Shown here piece by piece: positions 47,641 to 59,100 of a DNA stretch of 64,000 bases (its first letter is position 1; every line of letters starts with the position of its first letter). A program made the translations under genes and the position numbers. The stretch lies in contig OX578279.1 in the NCBI GenBank assembly GCA_951217055.1, positions 39,333,610 to 39,397,609 of the forward strand, read 5' to 3'. The DNA comes from Gerris lacustris. Lineage: Eukaryota; Arthropoda; Insecta; Hemiptera; Gerridae. The notes beneath the pieces were generated by a model. The model saw only the letters and a list, made by a program, of their open reading frames with translations. It had not been told where the DNA came from and searched no databases.

Positions 47641-48079
47641 CTGGTTTATAGGATAGCGGTGCCGTTTTATAGAGGCCGTAATCTAGCGGTCGTGGCTGCT
47701 GTGGACGTAAAATGACGGCCGTCTTTACGGTGACCAGATTGTAATGAATCAAGAGGCCTTCAATGTCGTTTTAAGTCGACATTAAAACGACATTGAAGGC
47801 CTCTTGATTCATTACAAATCAAATAATATCGCTAGTTTACATCGCTTGTACTCAATTTATTGCATATAATGATCAACACTACAACAAAAATAATTAAAAA
47901 ACAATTTATCGCTATGAGTGTCATAAAATAAGCTATTTCACCGCTATTTGACGTTCTCGCTGTCAACGCTCTAGACAACCAACGTTATTTAGATCATACT
48001 GTCAGCTTTATATAGCGTCCAAAATTAAGCGACACAATTTTGGACGCTATATAACGGTACTGTTCTCCTAGAAAACCAG
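47641..48079. mobile_element. MITE with two internal hairpins
   Basis: Imperfect inverted ends: CTGGTTTATAGGATAGCGGT at 47641 against the complement ending at 48079 (CTGGTTTTCTAGGAGAACAG). Inside are a 79-bp hairpin (47739-47817, 36-bp perfect arms, 7-nt loop) and a 47-bp hairpin (48008-48054, 19-bp perfect arms, 9-nt loop). Non-coding. Confidence 0.7.
47739..47817. repeat. Perfect 36-bp-arm hairpin
   Basis: TTGTAATGAATCAAGAGG at the outside through 'GTCGTTTTAA' at the inside, repeated exactly in complement; loop GTCGACA. Long enough to fold like a small-RNA precursor if transcribed. Confidence 0.95.
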
Positions 48080-48433
48080 AACTTAACTATTTGATATCTC
48101 TTTTTAAATTAAATCATTCCTATTCTAAAATATTTGCATTAATTGCTCGAATTACTGCCTACTATTACTGTTAATATTTTTAATGTTAATGTAGGTATGT
48201 GTATTGTGTGTTATAATTTCTTATTGTATAAAGATGGAATTAATGAAATATAATATAAACGATGTATGACCTTTTGAACTGACTCGAACATCTTGAGTTA
48301 TAAAAAGATCGTAAATTTCCATAAACATCTTTATAATCCAAAGTTTCAAGTTTGGTTTACCTTACCAAGTAACATCTCTCACTTATATTGGGTTTAAGTG
48401 GCTCAAACATGATAATTACTTATATTTGATTTT
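48080..48433. other. AT-rich DNA, nothing recognised
   Basis: No assignable feature. Confidence 0.5.
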
Positions 48434-48691
48434 TACTTTCTCATATAAAGTGAAAGTATTGTGATGGCTCGATTCAATTTTGTGATTTTGATGGATTTAC
48501 ACGTTTTGAGGTCCCCTGAGTCCCAAAAAGTGAAATAGCTTTAAACGCGAACGGAGAGAGGCCGGGGTTGGATTTCCCGCCGAAAAGTTATTTTATGATA
48601 AAATGTTCAATAATAATTAAATGTACCTACGAAAATTTTAAAACTAATTAATGGAAAACACTGGTTTAAGTAATTATGAGAAAGTTTGTCC
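48434..48691 (+). repeat. Family Z copy with internal deletion
   Basis: Starts TACTTTCTCATATAAAG and keeps the first ~100 bp. It then jumps to the box-B-like block (GGGGTTGGATTTCCCGCC, altered) and the 3' end 'GAGAAAGTTTGTC'. About 240 bp of the middle is missing relative to 42195-42717. Confidence 0.75.
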
Positions 48692-48737
48692 GATTTTTAT
48701 TATTGTATCAATAATCATGGTGTCTTGTGATTAACAT

Positions 48738-48922
48738 TGTTAAAGACTACGTATCTGCACTATAATCAATTAACTAATTACATAAGAATTCACAGATTAA
48801 GTTGACACACCGAAAACGAACTAATTATATTATTCAAGGAAAGCAAAGTTTTTACATGTCATGTCAAATAAAACAAATAAACTAAATAATAAAATATTGA
48901 GGCGAGCTGCGATGCCTCTAAA
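48738..48922 (-). repeat. 3' LTR of the retrotransposon
   Basis: 185 bp, identical by eye to 53004-53188. In element orientation it starts TTTAGAGGCATCGC and ends CTTTAACA. It lacks the usual TG start but has the CA end. Confidence 0.95.
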
Positions 48923-48925
48923 GTA

Positions 48926-48938
48926 CTCCCCCTCTTCT
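48926..48938 (-). other. Polypurine tract
   Basis: On the minus strand AGAAGAGGGGGAG, 3 nt before the 3' LTR; expected primer for plus-strand DNA synthesis. Confidence 0.85.
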
Positions 48939-48947
48939 GAAAGTTGG

Positions 48948-51900
48948 TCAGATTTTAAATTGGACCTTCTTTACTTTCTTCTTTGGGTGTGAAGGCAAGC
49001 TGGCTTCCTGCACTTCTTCTTTGGCCTCGTTACTGTTGTTTAACTGGTGGCAGACCTTTACACGGTCGGTACTAACCGTGACCGATTTCCCTTGCCGCAG
49101 TAAAGTAATGGTCTTATCTGTTTTCCCTATTATTTTGAACGGACCTTCATAAGGTGGGGTGAGAGGTGGCTTAACCGCGTCTACTCGCAAGAAAACGTGT
49201 GTGGCATTTTGAAGTCCTTTTTCTACAAACGGTTTCTTATGTTGCGTCAGTCGCGGTGGTTTTGGCCTACACTCTGCCATGTGATCTTTTAACATTTGTA
49301 GGAATTCTGATGGAGTAGGTGTCTCTTGACCTGGTGTAAAAAATTCCCCCGGCAGGCGTACTGGTTGTCCAAAAACTAGCTCACAAGGTGCTACCCCGAG
49401 ATCTTCTCTTACTGATGATCTAATTCCCAGTAGTGTAGTAGGTAGCACTCTTGTCCATCCTGACTTCGCCGTCGCGAGTGATGCCATCAGCGATGCCTTC
49501 AACGTTCGATGGAACCTCTCTACCATCCCGTTACATTGCGGGTGGTAGGCTGTTGTTCTTTTCCTGGAAAACCCGCAAATCTGCCCCAGTTGGCGAAAGA
49601 GTTCAGACTCGAATTGTCTACCTTGGTCAGTGACCACCTGTGCTGGAGTCCCGTACCGAGCTATCCACTCTCTATAGAACGCTTCTGCGACGGCCTGTGC
49701 GGTGATCTCTGTAAGTGGCGTTGCTTCCATCCATCGGGAGTACCGGTCTACCATTGTCAGTAGATATCGGTATCCTTCTGATGGTGGGAGAGGTCCAACA
49801 ATGTCTATGTGTATGTCGAGAAAGCGAGCTGTAGGTAGTTGGAAAGCTTGGATAGGTGTGTTATTATGCCTGTAAACCTTACTTTTTTGACAAGCTACAC
49901 AAGCTCGGGCCCATATCTTGATGTCTTTTCTCAAAGACGGCCAAACATATCGAGCTGCTACCATCTTAGTACTTGCTCTTATTCCCGGGTGCGACTGTTT
50001 ATGTAGGCTTTTAAAAATTTCTTGTCGAAATTCTGGAGGAAGATAAGGTCTCTCGCGGCCTGTGCTCCTATCACACACCAGTTCTTTGTCAGTGCCAAAG
50101 ATAGGAACATTACCTAGTTGTAGGCCCGTATGCCCTGCTCGAATCTTTTTTAATTCTTCATCTGTTTGTTGCACTTCTGCAACCCTCAGAAAAAAATCTG
50201 TATCAACGAGTGAAATGGTGGCTACTGTGTCGATTCGTGAAAGAGCATCTGCTACCGCATTTTCTTCACCTGGCACGTATCTAATGTCGGTAGAAAACTG
50301 GCTGATGTATTGGAGATGTCGTTGTTGTCGAGGTGAAGCGTGTTCCCACGACTGTTCGAAGGCGGTCGTAAGTGGACGGTGATCCGTGAAGATCGTAAAC
50401 GTTCGACCTTCGAGCAGAGGTCGGAAGTGCTTCACAGAAAGATAAATTGCCAAGAGCTCTCTATCATAGGTTGAATATTTCTTTTGAGCGTCATTTAGTC
50501 CTCGTGAAAAGAATGCTAGTGGAACAACTCTTGAACCTTGTTTTTGCTGTAGAGCTGCACCGATAGCCGTTTGTGATGCGTCTGTGGTTATACAGATTGT
50601 TGCTGACGGATCCGGGTGAGCGAGAAGGGTAGCTTTGCAAAGATCTTCTTTCAGTTGTTCAAACACCAAGCTTGCTTCTTCAGACCATTCTATGATTCTT
50701 CTGTCTTTCTTTTTGTTATCCGGAATTAGTGAAAAAAGAATTTTTTGTTTTTCCGCTGTACGTGGAAGAGAACGCCTGTAAAAGTTGATAAGCCCCAAAA
50801 AACGTCTGAGCTCATAAACTTCTTTAGGTTTTGGATACTCATAAATATCTTTGACTCTACCTTTTTGTGGTTTTACTCCTTCCGCGTTTACTGTATATCC
50901 TAAAAAGTCCATCTCGTCAACGCCGAAGAGGCATTTGGCTACATTGCAGCTGAGGCCGTGGTCTTGTAAAACTTTGAAAAGCTGACGAAGATGTTGTCTA
51001 TGCTGTTCTTCAGTCTCTGAGGCCACCAGAATGTCGTCCAAGTAAACGAACACAAATGGAAGGTCTCTCAAGATTTGGTGCATGAGCCTTTGGAACGATT
51101 GAGCTGCGTTCCGCAACCCGAACGGCATTCTGGGGAACTCAAAGAGTCCGAACGGTGTAATAACAGCTGTCTTTTCAATGTCTTTTTCTTCCACAGGAAT
51201 GTTATGATAGGCCTTGACGAGATCGAGTTTTGAGAATATTCGGCAACCACTCAGTCCAACGTTGAAGTCTGCAATATTGGGTACAGGGTATCTATCAGGT
51301 ATGGTGGCTTTGTTCAATGCCCTATAATCGCCACATGGTCGCCAGGTTCCATCCTTCTTCTTGACCATGTGTAAAGGCGAGGCCCACGGACTTTTTGAAG
51401 GTCGACATATACCCATCTCACACATGATTTGAAATTCTTGTTTAGCATCTCTTAGTTTGTCTGCTGACAATCTTCGAGCTTTAGCAAAAACTGCTGGACC
51501 TTTAGTCTCGATGACGTGTGTTACTGGGACTCGGCTTTCGGTAGGTGGTCGTCCTGGTCTAAAAAGTTCCGGATATTCTACGAGAATGTCCGTATATGAC
51601 GTGTCTGGAGGGATAGCACGGATAGAACCAATGGTCGGTAATTGGACTACGTCGCCTTGCGACGTAAGACCAGTCACAGAATCTACTAGCCGTCTTCCTT
51701 TAATGTGGACTAATAGGTTGAAATGTTGTAGGAAATCAGCTCCGAGAATGGGTGTGGTGACATCTGCGATCACGAACTGCCATGGCATTGATCGCTTGAG
51801 TCCAACGTTAACTCGTAGAAGCCGTAATCCATATGTTGGAATCGTAGAGCCAGCTGCTGAATACAGGAATGTAGTCTGTTGCCCGTCGCGTCGATCTTTA

Positions 51901-52073
51901 TGGTTTGCGGGTAACACGGATACTGCAGCGCCAGTATCGACGAGATACCGCAACCCGTTAATCGAATCAGCAACGTACAAACAGGCGGGGTGATTAGCTG
52001 ACCCGTCGTCGCATACCGCCACTAGCGTCGGGTCGTCTCGTTTCCCTGTTTCTTGTTTTGTGCTTTGGAGCAT
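48948..52073 (-). CDS. Pol polyprotein (protease, RT, RNase H, integrase)
   Basis: The frame has 1041 codons from the first Met, but translation most likely enters by -1 frameshifting from gag. The pol frame is closed by a TGA two codons upstream of that Met. Domains in order: aspartic protease with DTG at 46-48; reverse transcriptase about 190-400 with YLDD at 344-347; RNase H with D498, E539, D564 and D609; integrase with H691/H695/C725/C728 zinc finger and catalytic D757, D816 and E852 (35 residues between the last two); and a C-terminal GPF motif at 977-979. All catalytic residues expected of Ty3/gypsy are in place, in the PR-RT-RH-IN order. It ends in a basic tail ([10 protein letters not shown]). 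The stop lies only about 25 bp from the 3' LTR. Confidence 0.97.
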   Translation of the reverse strand: MLQSTKQETGKRDDPTLVAVCDDGSANHPACLYVADSINGLRYLVDTGAAVSVLPANHKDRRDGQQTTFLYSAAGSTIPTYGLRLLRVNVGLKRSMPWQFVIADVTTPILGADFLQHFNLLVHIKGRRLVDSVTGLTSQGDVVQLPTIGSIRAIPPDTSYTDILVEYPELFRPGRPPTESRVPVTHVIETKGPAVFAKARRLSADKLRDAKQEFQIMCEMGICRPSKSPWASPLHMVKKKDGTWRPCGDYRALNKATIPDRYPVPNIADFNVGLSGCRIFSKLDLVKAYHNIPVEEKDIEKTAVITPFGLFEFPRMPFGLRNAAQSFQRLMHQILRDLPFVFVYLDDILVASETEEQHRQHLRQLFKVLQDHGLSCNVAKCLFGVDEMDFLGYTVNAEGVKPQKGRVKDIYEYPKPKEVYELRRFLGLINFYRRSLPRTAEKQKILFSLIPDNKKKDRRIIEWSEEASLVFEQLKEDLCKATLLAHPDPSATICITTDASQTAIGAALQQKQGSRVVPLAFFSRGLNDAQKKYSTYDRELLAIYLSVKHFRPLLEGRTFTIFTDHRPLTTAFEQSWEHASPRQQRHLQYISQFSTDIRYVPGEENAVADALSRIDTVATISLVDTDFFLRVAEVQQTDEELKKIRAGHTGLQLGNVPIFGTDKELVCDRSTGRERPYLPPEFRQEIFKSLHKQSHPGIRASTKMVAARYVWPSLRKDIKIWARACVACQKSKVYRHNNTPIQAFQLPTARFLDIHIDIVGPLPPSEGYRYLLTMVDRYSRWMEATPLTEITAQAVAEAFYREWIARYGTPAQVVTDQGRQFESELFRQLGQICGFSRKRTTAYHPQCNGMVERFHRTLKASLMASLATAKSGWTRVLPTTLLGIRSSVREDLGVAPCELVFGQPVRLPGEFFTPGQETPTPSEFLQMLKDHMAECRPKPPRLTQHKKPFVEKGLQNATHVFLRVDAVKPPLTPPYEGPFKIIGKTDKTITLLRQGKSVTVSTDRVKVCHQLNNSNEAKEEVQEASLPSHPKKKVKKVQFKI

Positions 52074-52870
52074 GGCGATTCACATCTTCTGGCTTCATCC
52101 CCAAATCTCCAGTGGAACCAACAAGGCTCTCCCTCTGCATGTGTTCGAGATCGAGATCTTTGAGACGAGTTAGTCCGGCTTCTGTATCTTGTTCTTCTTT
52201 GTACAGGTTGCTTAGCTGTGCTCAGAGCTGCGACTGCTTTTGCAAGTTCGTCAATCTGCTTTTGAATAGAACTGCTGTTCGAACTTTCTCCTGTTGGTGC
52301 AATAGCGTATACTGAGGACGGTTGTGTAACTTCAACTATCTTGTCCGCCATAACTGCCATAACTGTTAAGCTGTCCTTGCTAGCTGAAAGAACTACCTGA
52401 ATGTTTGCTGGTAGCCGCTGCAACCAGAGAGATTTCAGAGCCTCCTCTGACAGAGCGTTTCGAGCCAAGTCCTGCATCGATCTAAGCAGCTGTGATGGTT
52501 TCCTATCACCTAGATGAATGTCAGATAGAAGTTTTCTTAATTTATGTTCGCTTGATGCAGCAAACCTCTGAATTAGTGCGTTTTTTATAGTATTGTAAGC
52601 ATCTCCTCTTGGTGGAGCGAGAAGAATATCACTTACCTGCTCCAGAGTATCTCCATCTAGAGCAGTTAAGATATGATCGTATTTGGTTTGATCTTGAGTG
52701 ATTTTGCTTAACGAAAAATTTGCTTCAATCTGCCGGAACCAGAGCTCAGGTCGATTCTTCCAAAATGTCGGAAGTTTCATGCCGACTAACCCAATCCTCG
52801 CTTGATTACTATGGTCTTGTGAGTCTGGGTTTGGGTTAGGCATATTAGGGTTTGGACTTCCGTTATCCAT
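52022..52870 (-). CDS. Gag polyprotein with CHCC zinc knuckle
   Basis: 282 codons. The start is the first Met, 133 bp downstream of the 5' LTR. The N-terminal half has the WFRQIEANF...[11 protein letters not shown] pattern of CsRn1-like capsids. A short coiled-coil-like stretch ([15 protein letters not shown]) is followed by an Arg/Ser-rich segment. Near the C terminus lies C250-X2-H253-X9-C263-X3-C267, an unusual CHCC knuckle in place of the CCHC of most retroelements. It should form the particle and bind the element RNA. The last 52 nt overlap pol in the -1 relation and hold the slippery site. No defects seen. Confidence 0.94.
   Translation of the reverse strand: MDNGSPNPNMPNPNPDSQDHSNQARIGLVGMKLPTFWKNRPELWFRQIEANFSLSKITQDQTKYDHILTALDGDTLEQVSDILLAPPRGDAYNTIKNALIQRFAASSEHKLRKLLSDIHLGDRKPSQLLRSMQDLARNALSEEALKSLWLQRLPANIQVVLSASKDSLTVMAVMADKIVEVTQPSSVYAIAPTGESSNSSSIQKQIDELAKAVAALSTAKQPVQRRTRYRSRTNSSQRSRSRTHAEGEPCWFHWRFGDEARRCESPCSKAQNKKQGNETTRR
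52040..52046 (-). promoter_or_regulatory. -1 ribosomal frameshift site G_GGA_AAC
   Basis: On the minus strand GGGAAAC lies in the correct phase: gag codons GGA (276) and AAC (277) are preceded by the G of CAG, and slipping back one base enters the pol frame. A 6-bp stem (GACCCG/CGGGTC) can form starting 6 nt downstream. The same heptamer is used by some retroviruses at gag-pro or gag-pol junctions. Confidence 0.8.
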
Positions 52871-52993
52871 TATTTTATTTTTTGTTTAATTTTTTATAAA
52901 ATGACAGATAATACATTTTTTTTTAAAAATGAATTTAAGCAATTGAAATATTACTTACAATACCGTCTTGAGGTTTCGTGTTTCTGTTCACTA

Positions 52994-53003
52994 GGGTCAC
53001 CAA
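52994..53003 (-). other. Primer binding site, tRNA-Trp-like
   Basis: On the minus strand TGGTGACCC lies 1 nt after the 5' LTR. It is complementary to the 3' end of insect tRNA-Trp (GGGTCACCA). The match is 9 nt and does not extend further. Confidence 0.7.
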
Positions 53004-53188
53004 TGTTAAAGACTACGTATCTGCACTATAATCAATTAACTAATTACATAAGAATTCACAGATTAAGTTGACACACCGAAAACGAACTAATTATATTATT
53101 CAAGGAAAGCAAAGTTTTTACATGTCATGTCAAATAAAACAAATAAACTAAATAATAAAATATTGAGGCGAGCTGCGATGCCTCTAAA
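53004..53188 (-). repeat. 5' LTR of the retrotransposon
   Basis: 185 bp, identical by eye to 48738-48922. Very AT-rich and short; no certain TATA box or polyadenylation signal could be fixed. Confidence 0.95.
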
Positions 53189-53192
53189 ACAT

Positions 53193-54085
53193 CAAGAATG
53201 TTCTGTACTAACTTAAAATCGTTTCTTCTAGTAAAACGAATTCAAGGGACGTAAATATTTATTAGCATTTTTATGTACAACAACAATCACTGATATTATG
53301 AATTCAAATTTAATAATGTAAATATTTTTAAGTTGATTTTATATGTAATTTTCAACGCTAACTACCAATTCAGCTTCGCGTAAACTTTGTTTAATTTACA
53401 TTTTTTTTCTTTGTGTGTGTAATTGGTCGTACTTTTAGAGTAAAGTCCTTACGTAAAGAATTGTTACGAATGTCTGATAAGTTCCATTTTTCTCTTTTAC
53501 TTTATATCTTTTTATTTACTTTATATCTCTTTTTATTTATAGGTCGGAGTTATTACATTTTATTTAATGTGTGAGTGGTTCATTTATTAAATTTGTAATA
53601 ATGTACTCATTATTAATCCATAATCATTGTTATCAATGAACGTTCGATTATGAAAATGTCCCTTATTATTCCCTATATTATAAAAAAAAAAAAACACTTA
53701 CTTATATTAATTTAAAATGAATCTATTTAATTTTAATTAAGCTAATTAATCTAATTACAGTTTGATTATGATTAGAATTAATTTTAATAGGTATCGTAAC
53801 TGATAATTAACAGATATAACTAAATAATTCTGTTCTATTGTATTTATATGAAATTTGAAACAGTGTAAATTACTAATATAACCGTAATTTGAAAAGACTT
53901 AACTAATACATTTTGCTTCTGAGTTTACCGAAGGTACCGGAAGCTATGTGATGGGCTGAAGAACTAACATTTTTATGTCCGATTCCAAAAATTACAAAAT
54001 ATAAATCCGTTTCAGATATAAGGAAAATTTTTTTGTCCTGTGTCTATCTGTCGTTCAATTTTTGCGAACCTGCATAGCTTAAAAA
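53193..54085. other. AT-rich DNA ending in a family V piece
   Basis: Nothing assigned up to about 53925. 53925-54085 is family V ('CCGAAGGTACCGGAAGC', 'CTGTGTCTATCTGTCG', 'AAAAACTACTCG'). Confidence 0.5.
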
Positions 54086-54104
54086 CTACTCGTTTAATTA
54101 AAAA

Positions 54105-54640
54105 ACTTTTTTTTCCTGTTTTTCCGTATTAACCCCCTTTTAAATGAAAATATGACAAAAGTGTATATAAAAAAAATTACTGTACTCTTAAAGAGCTTTC
54201 CAACGACATGCATCATGAAGGGTATATATACTTTTTTGACTTTTGTACCCCGTACTTCCGCCGTCCGTATGTTCCCGAAAAGTTGGAGTTAAGCTATACT
54301 CATGTGCCCCAAGCGATTCACACACAAAAAAAAATGTAGTCTTGAATTTTTGCTGCACAAATTTACTGTTCATTTATAATTTTGTTTTCCTGTTTTTTCA
54401 TTTTACCCCCTCTTAAATGAAAATATGACAAAAGTGTATACAACAAAAATTATTGTACCTACTCAAAGAGCTTTTCAACGATATGAAGGGTATGTACTTT
54501 TTTGATTATTGTACCCCGTACTTCCGCCGTCCGGATGTTCCCGAACAGTTGAAGTTAAGCTTTTCTTATGTGTCCCAAGCGATTCACGCAAAAAAAAATC
54601 AGCCTCGAATTTTTTCGCACAAATTTTCAGATTTACTGTA
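54105..54640 (+). repeat. Family Y, tandem pair
   Basis: Two direct units of about 270 bp (54105-54372 and 54388-54640) share 'ATGAAAATATGACAAAAGTG', 'TACCCCGTACTTCCGCCGTC', 'ATGTTCCCGAA' and 'CCCAAGCGATTCAC'. They are about 85-90% alike by eye. Single pieces occur at 6290 and 30830. Confidence 0.8.
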
Positions 54641-54827
54641 CTAAGTCCATTTAAATACAAATCTAATAAAATAACTTGTTTTCTCAGAGAATAATAACCT
54701 GTTGAATATGTTTAAAAATAAATCAATTAATATTATCGATCTATCGGATTGATTTTTTTATTTACCATCTTTCAGTACATTTAACTTTTTTGTGACAAAA
54801 AATATATTTAACGCTTTAAAATACATT

Positions 54828-55572
<745 letters not shown>

Positions 55573-56050
55573 TACAGGGTGACTGGCGTTATATGTTAAA
55601 AAATGAAGTAGGTTGTTCTACACCTCAGGGGCTACAAAAAACACTATATAAACTATAAGTCAAATACTAACCGTTCTCCCATATGTTCATATTTATGGCT
55701 TTTTTAAGATCGCATGCCTTTGCTCATAAAAACACTAATTGCTCCAAAAGTATTAAAGCTAGAACAAAGTTTTTAGTTTGGTTGTAAAGCTGACAAAATT
55801 TCCTATAAGAAAAGTGTTATTTTCATTTTCAGTCTCTCAAATTACATGACAAAAATGTATACAAATTTTATTTTTAAGAAAAAATTAAAACATCTTTTTT
55901 CTTTGTGGTTCCATAACTTAGAATAGAACCAAGCTTTAACTGTTCGGACTTCAGGAAAAACTTCCTTATTTCCTAAATTTTCGATTAATATTAATATCAT
56001 TACCTATTTATAAGGTGGAATTTTTAGTAAACTTCGTTGAAAGTAAAAAA

Positions 56051-56180
56051 AAGAAACATGTTTATTGTTGTTTTTGTTGAAATATAAATGAGTATACTAA
56101 ACCAGTCTTGTTTTTTTTAATATGTTTTTAATTATTTACTCACTTGTTAGTCGAAAAAAGCAAAAATAAACATGTTTCTT
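56051..56180. repeat. Small inverted repeat in the loop
   Basis: AAGAAACATGTTTATT at 56051 and its complement ending at 56180. Confidence 0.8.
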
Positions 56181-56182
56181 TT

Positions 56183-56776
56183 TACTTTGTCATATAAAGA
56201 GAAAGTATTGTGATGGCGCGAAAATTCGATTTAGATATTTTGATGGATTTACACGTTTTGAGGTCCCCTGAGTCCAAAAAAGTTGTTTTTAAAAAATGTC
56301 TGTCTGTCGTCTGTCGTCTGTGCAGACGCCTGGAGCCTAAACTACTGGGCCGATTTTGAAGAAATTTGGCATACATGTTCAGAAAAATCATACCCCGAGG
56401 CGAAATCGAGAAATGAATTTTAGCTCCAAATTTAGGGGTGCTACCCCCCCAAAAACTCTGAAAAAACGAGAAAAAAAATTATTTCTCGAAAACGGTTCCG
56501 ACGATTTTGATTAAAAAATTCTAAAATATAGTCCATTTAAATACGAATCCAACGATATAAGCCGTTTTCCCGGGAAAAATCTAGTTCCTGAGAAAAAAGC
56601 TTAAAACGCGGACCGAGAGAGCCCGGGTTCGATTCCCCGCCCGGGAGAAGTTATTTTTATGATAAATTTTAATGAAATGCTCAATAATAATTAAATTTTC
56701 ATACGAAATCTAATAAATGGAAAACACTGGGCTAAATAATTATGAACTCGGAACTCGTATATCAGAAAGTTTGTCT
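56183..56776 (+). repeat. Family Z copy 2 (full length)
   Basis: Starts TACTTTGTCATATAAAGAG and ends 'AGAAAGTTTGTCTCGG'. It has the cleanest box-B-like block in the window, CCCGGGTTCGATTCCCCGCC (about 56627-56646). Contains 'AAACTACTGGGCCGATTTTG' and the CTGTCTGTCG run. A 69-codon minus-strand frame inside is incidental. Confidence 0.8.
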
Positions 56777-57267
56777 CGGACCGATTTTTTACTTTCAGCG
56801 AAGTTTACTAAATATTTCGCCTTATGAATAGGTATTAATATTGATTTTGATCGAAAATTTAGGAAATATAAAAGTTTTTCCTGAAATCCGAACAGTTTAG
56901 TTTAAGCTTGGTTCTATTCTATGTTAAGGAACCACAAAGAAAAAAGATTTTTTTATTTTTTTAAAAAATAACATTTGTATACATTTTTTGTCATGTAATT
57001 TGAGGGAATGAAAATGAATATTACAATTTTCTTATAGGAAATTTTGTCAGCTTTACAACGAAACTAAAAATTTTGTTCTAGCTTTTATACTTTTGGAGCA
57101 ATTGTTTTTATGAGCAAAGGCATGCGATCTTAAAAAAATCATAAAATTTGAACTTATGGGAGAATGGATAATATTTGACCCATGGATTATATAGTGTTTT
57201 TTGTAGCCCCTGAGGCGTAGAAAAACCTACTTCATTTTTTCACATATAACGCCAGTCACCCTGTATG

Positions 57268-57846
57268 TAGAAAGAAAGAATTATGCGAAAATTCATTTTT
57301 GAGATTCTGATTGAGTTTCACATTTTTGAGTTAAAAGTTGCGGTTTTTAAATATGTTTTTCTTTATGACATTTTTAATGTATTGTAATGACATTTTGTGT
57401 GAGTCAATCTGCAGTCCGTGCAGATGCGTGGAGCATGATCTACTGGGCTGATTTCGATTAACTTTGGCATATATCTAAAGAAAATCAAACCCTGAGGCGA
57501 AATAGAGAAATTAATTTTAGCTCTATGATTTTAACTAAATTTGGGGGCGCCACCCTTCAAAAACTTAGAAAAAAAAATTCTCAAAAACTGTTACGATGAT
57601 TTAGATTACTTACATTCAAAATTGTAGTCTATTTAAATACGAATCACTCCACAAAGTCGTTTTCCCAGGAAGAATCAAGTTCCTTAAAAAATTGCTAAAT
57701 ACGTAGACGGTGAGTGGTTGGATTCGATTTCTCGCTGAGGAGTTATTTTTATTGTAAATTTAGATAAAGTGTTCAATAATAGTTAAATGAAACCACGAAA
57801 ACTCAAATCAAGCAATTATATGAACTTGATATGAGAAAGTTTAGAA
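57268..57846 (+). repeat. Family Z copy 3, decayed
   Basis: Directly follows the foldback end. Matches copy 2 in order ('GATCTACTGGGCTGATTTCG', 'GGATTCGATTTCTCGC' at the box-B position, 'ATATGAGAAAGTTT' at the end) with many changes. Confidence 0.65.
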
Positions 57847-58245
57847 CGAGTTGTATGGGACAATATTTTATTTAACATGTATTATATTTATTGTTACTTC
57901 CAACTTCTTTTATTTACTTATTTTTCCACTGATATTTTCTTTCCATTGATCTCTTTATCCCATTCTTATAGCTATTTACTTACCTATATTTATCAGATAT
58001 ATTTATAATCATTTATTTATTTACTTTAACTTATTTATTTTTACTTTCTCAATACGTAGTATAAATTGTGTCCTAAAATAAAGTACTAAAGAGGAATTTA
58101 TTTTTATTTTTGTGTTTTAGGGGAAAAGTCATTCTTTATAATAACTTCTGTTTTTATTACTTTTACTTGAATTATGCTATGCTGTTCAATTTCTAAAATT
58201 TCAATTTTTAAAAACTTAAAAAGTGTCCAAGAAGAATGTACCCTC

Positions 58246-58249
<4 letters not shown>
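57847..58249. other. AT-rich DNA, nothing recognised
   Basis: Contains 'TTTTTACTTTCTCAATACG' near 58029, the first bases of a family Z-like start, without the rest. Confidence 0.5.

Positions 58250-58325
<76 letters not shown>
58250..58325. repeat. (AT)n microsatellite
   Basis: About 75 bp of dinucleotide repeat. Confidence 0.97.
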
Positions 58326-58328
<3 letters not shown>

Positions 58329-58460
58329 TATATGTATTGAGAAAAGTGGTTTAGAATGGAAAACATTAAATTTTAGTTAATTAACTAAAAAGTAAAAATA
58401 AAATTATAAATATTTTTTTTTACTTATGATTTATGATACACCCTTGTAATTATATGAATA

Positions 58461-58572
58461 TAAGTAATTTGATGACTGTAGAGGTGTAGAAAAATTCGTA
58501 GATCACCAAAGCATTACGAGACGTTTCAACTTTATAATAAAGTTACCTCTACAGCCATCAAATTACTTATTA
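58461..58572. mobile_element. Short hairpin MITE
   Basis: TAAGTAATTTGATGACTGTA at 58461 pairs with a complement ending at 58570 (one mismatch in about 24 bp), loop about 60 bp. Confidence 0.65.
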
Positions 58573-59100
58573 ACTGAAATGTTAAATTCTAGTTAATTTT
58601 ATAAAATTGTAATTATAGTTCATTTTCTGAAAATAAACTACAAGCAAAGAACAGAAAATAGTACACCCTGAATTTTAATAATAAACAGACATGAAACAAA
58701 AATTTTATGCTTAACGCCTGATATTATCATTGCCAATATTCCCTTTGAGAACGTTCAAAATGATTACAGAGAATTTATAATATAGATGTGTAAATAGATT
58801 ATAATATAAGATTAAATAGATTTGAAGGTTGCGCTTAAGTAGGTGGCAATACAATTATTAAATTATATTTTCTTTCTTCAACACTGTTTTTGTGATACTT
58901 GTTTTATTATAATTAGGTGTAAATGTTAGAATTCGTTATTACTTGCTGCGATGCTATAATATATTTTGTATAACTTTATTTTATTATCATAACATAAAAT
59001 AATATTTTACATGTCAGAACGACTTTTCTAAATAATATTTTTCGATAACATTAAAGTTAGGATAGTTTATTATTGGCCATTTTTAAAAGTTTTCAACACC
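58573..59100. other. AT-rich DNA, nothing recognised
   Basis: No assignable feature. Confidence 0.5.

Larger units (their letters stand above)
48734..53192 (-). mobile_element. Intact Ty3/gypsy LTR retrotransposon, CsRn1-like
   Basis: Complete element on the minus strand. In order from the right: 185-bp LTR, tRNA-Trp-like primer site, gag, pol in the -1 frame, polypurine tract, LTR. The two LTRs appear identical, and ACAT (possibly AACAT) lies at both borders (48734-48737 and 53189-53192), so it is a clean integration. No third frame for an envelope is present. Gag and pol are uninterrupted. The CHCC gag knuckle, the Trp primer and the protein order match the CsRn1/Kabuki lineage as I know it. 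Its GC content is higher than the flanks. It is the only element in the window that looks able to move by itself. Confidence 0.96.
55573..57265. mobile_element. TACAGGGTG foldback transposon with a nested repeat in its loop
   Basis: Inverted ends: TACAGGGTGACTGGCGTTAT at 55573 and its complement ending at 57265, next to TA. Arms of about 475 bp (55573-56049 and 56787-57265) pair throughout ('GAGCAAAGGCATGCGATCTT', 'CAAGCTTTAACTGTTCGG', 'TCCTAAATTTTCGATTAAT' and others), with some divergence. The centre holds a smaller inverted repeat (56051-56180) and a full family Z copy (56183-56776). No transposase. Confidence 0.85.

Noticed and set aside
51457..51993. 178-codon plus-strand frame
   Set aside because: Antisense to the pol gene; composition follows the coding strand.
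48738..53188. Endogenous retrovirus with an envelope gene
   Set aside because: Only about 25 bp separate the pol stop from the 3' LTR, so there is no room for an envelope frame.
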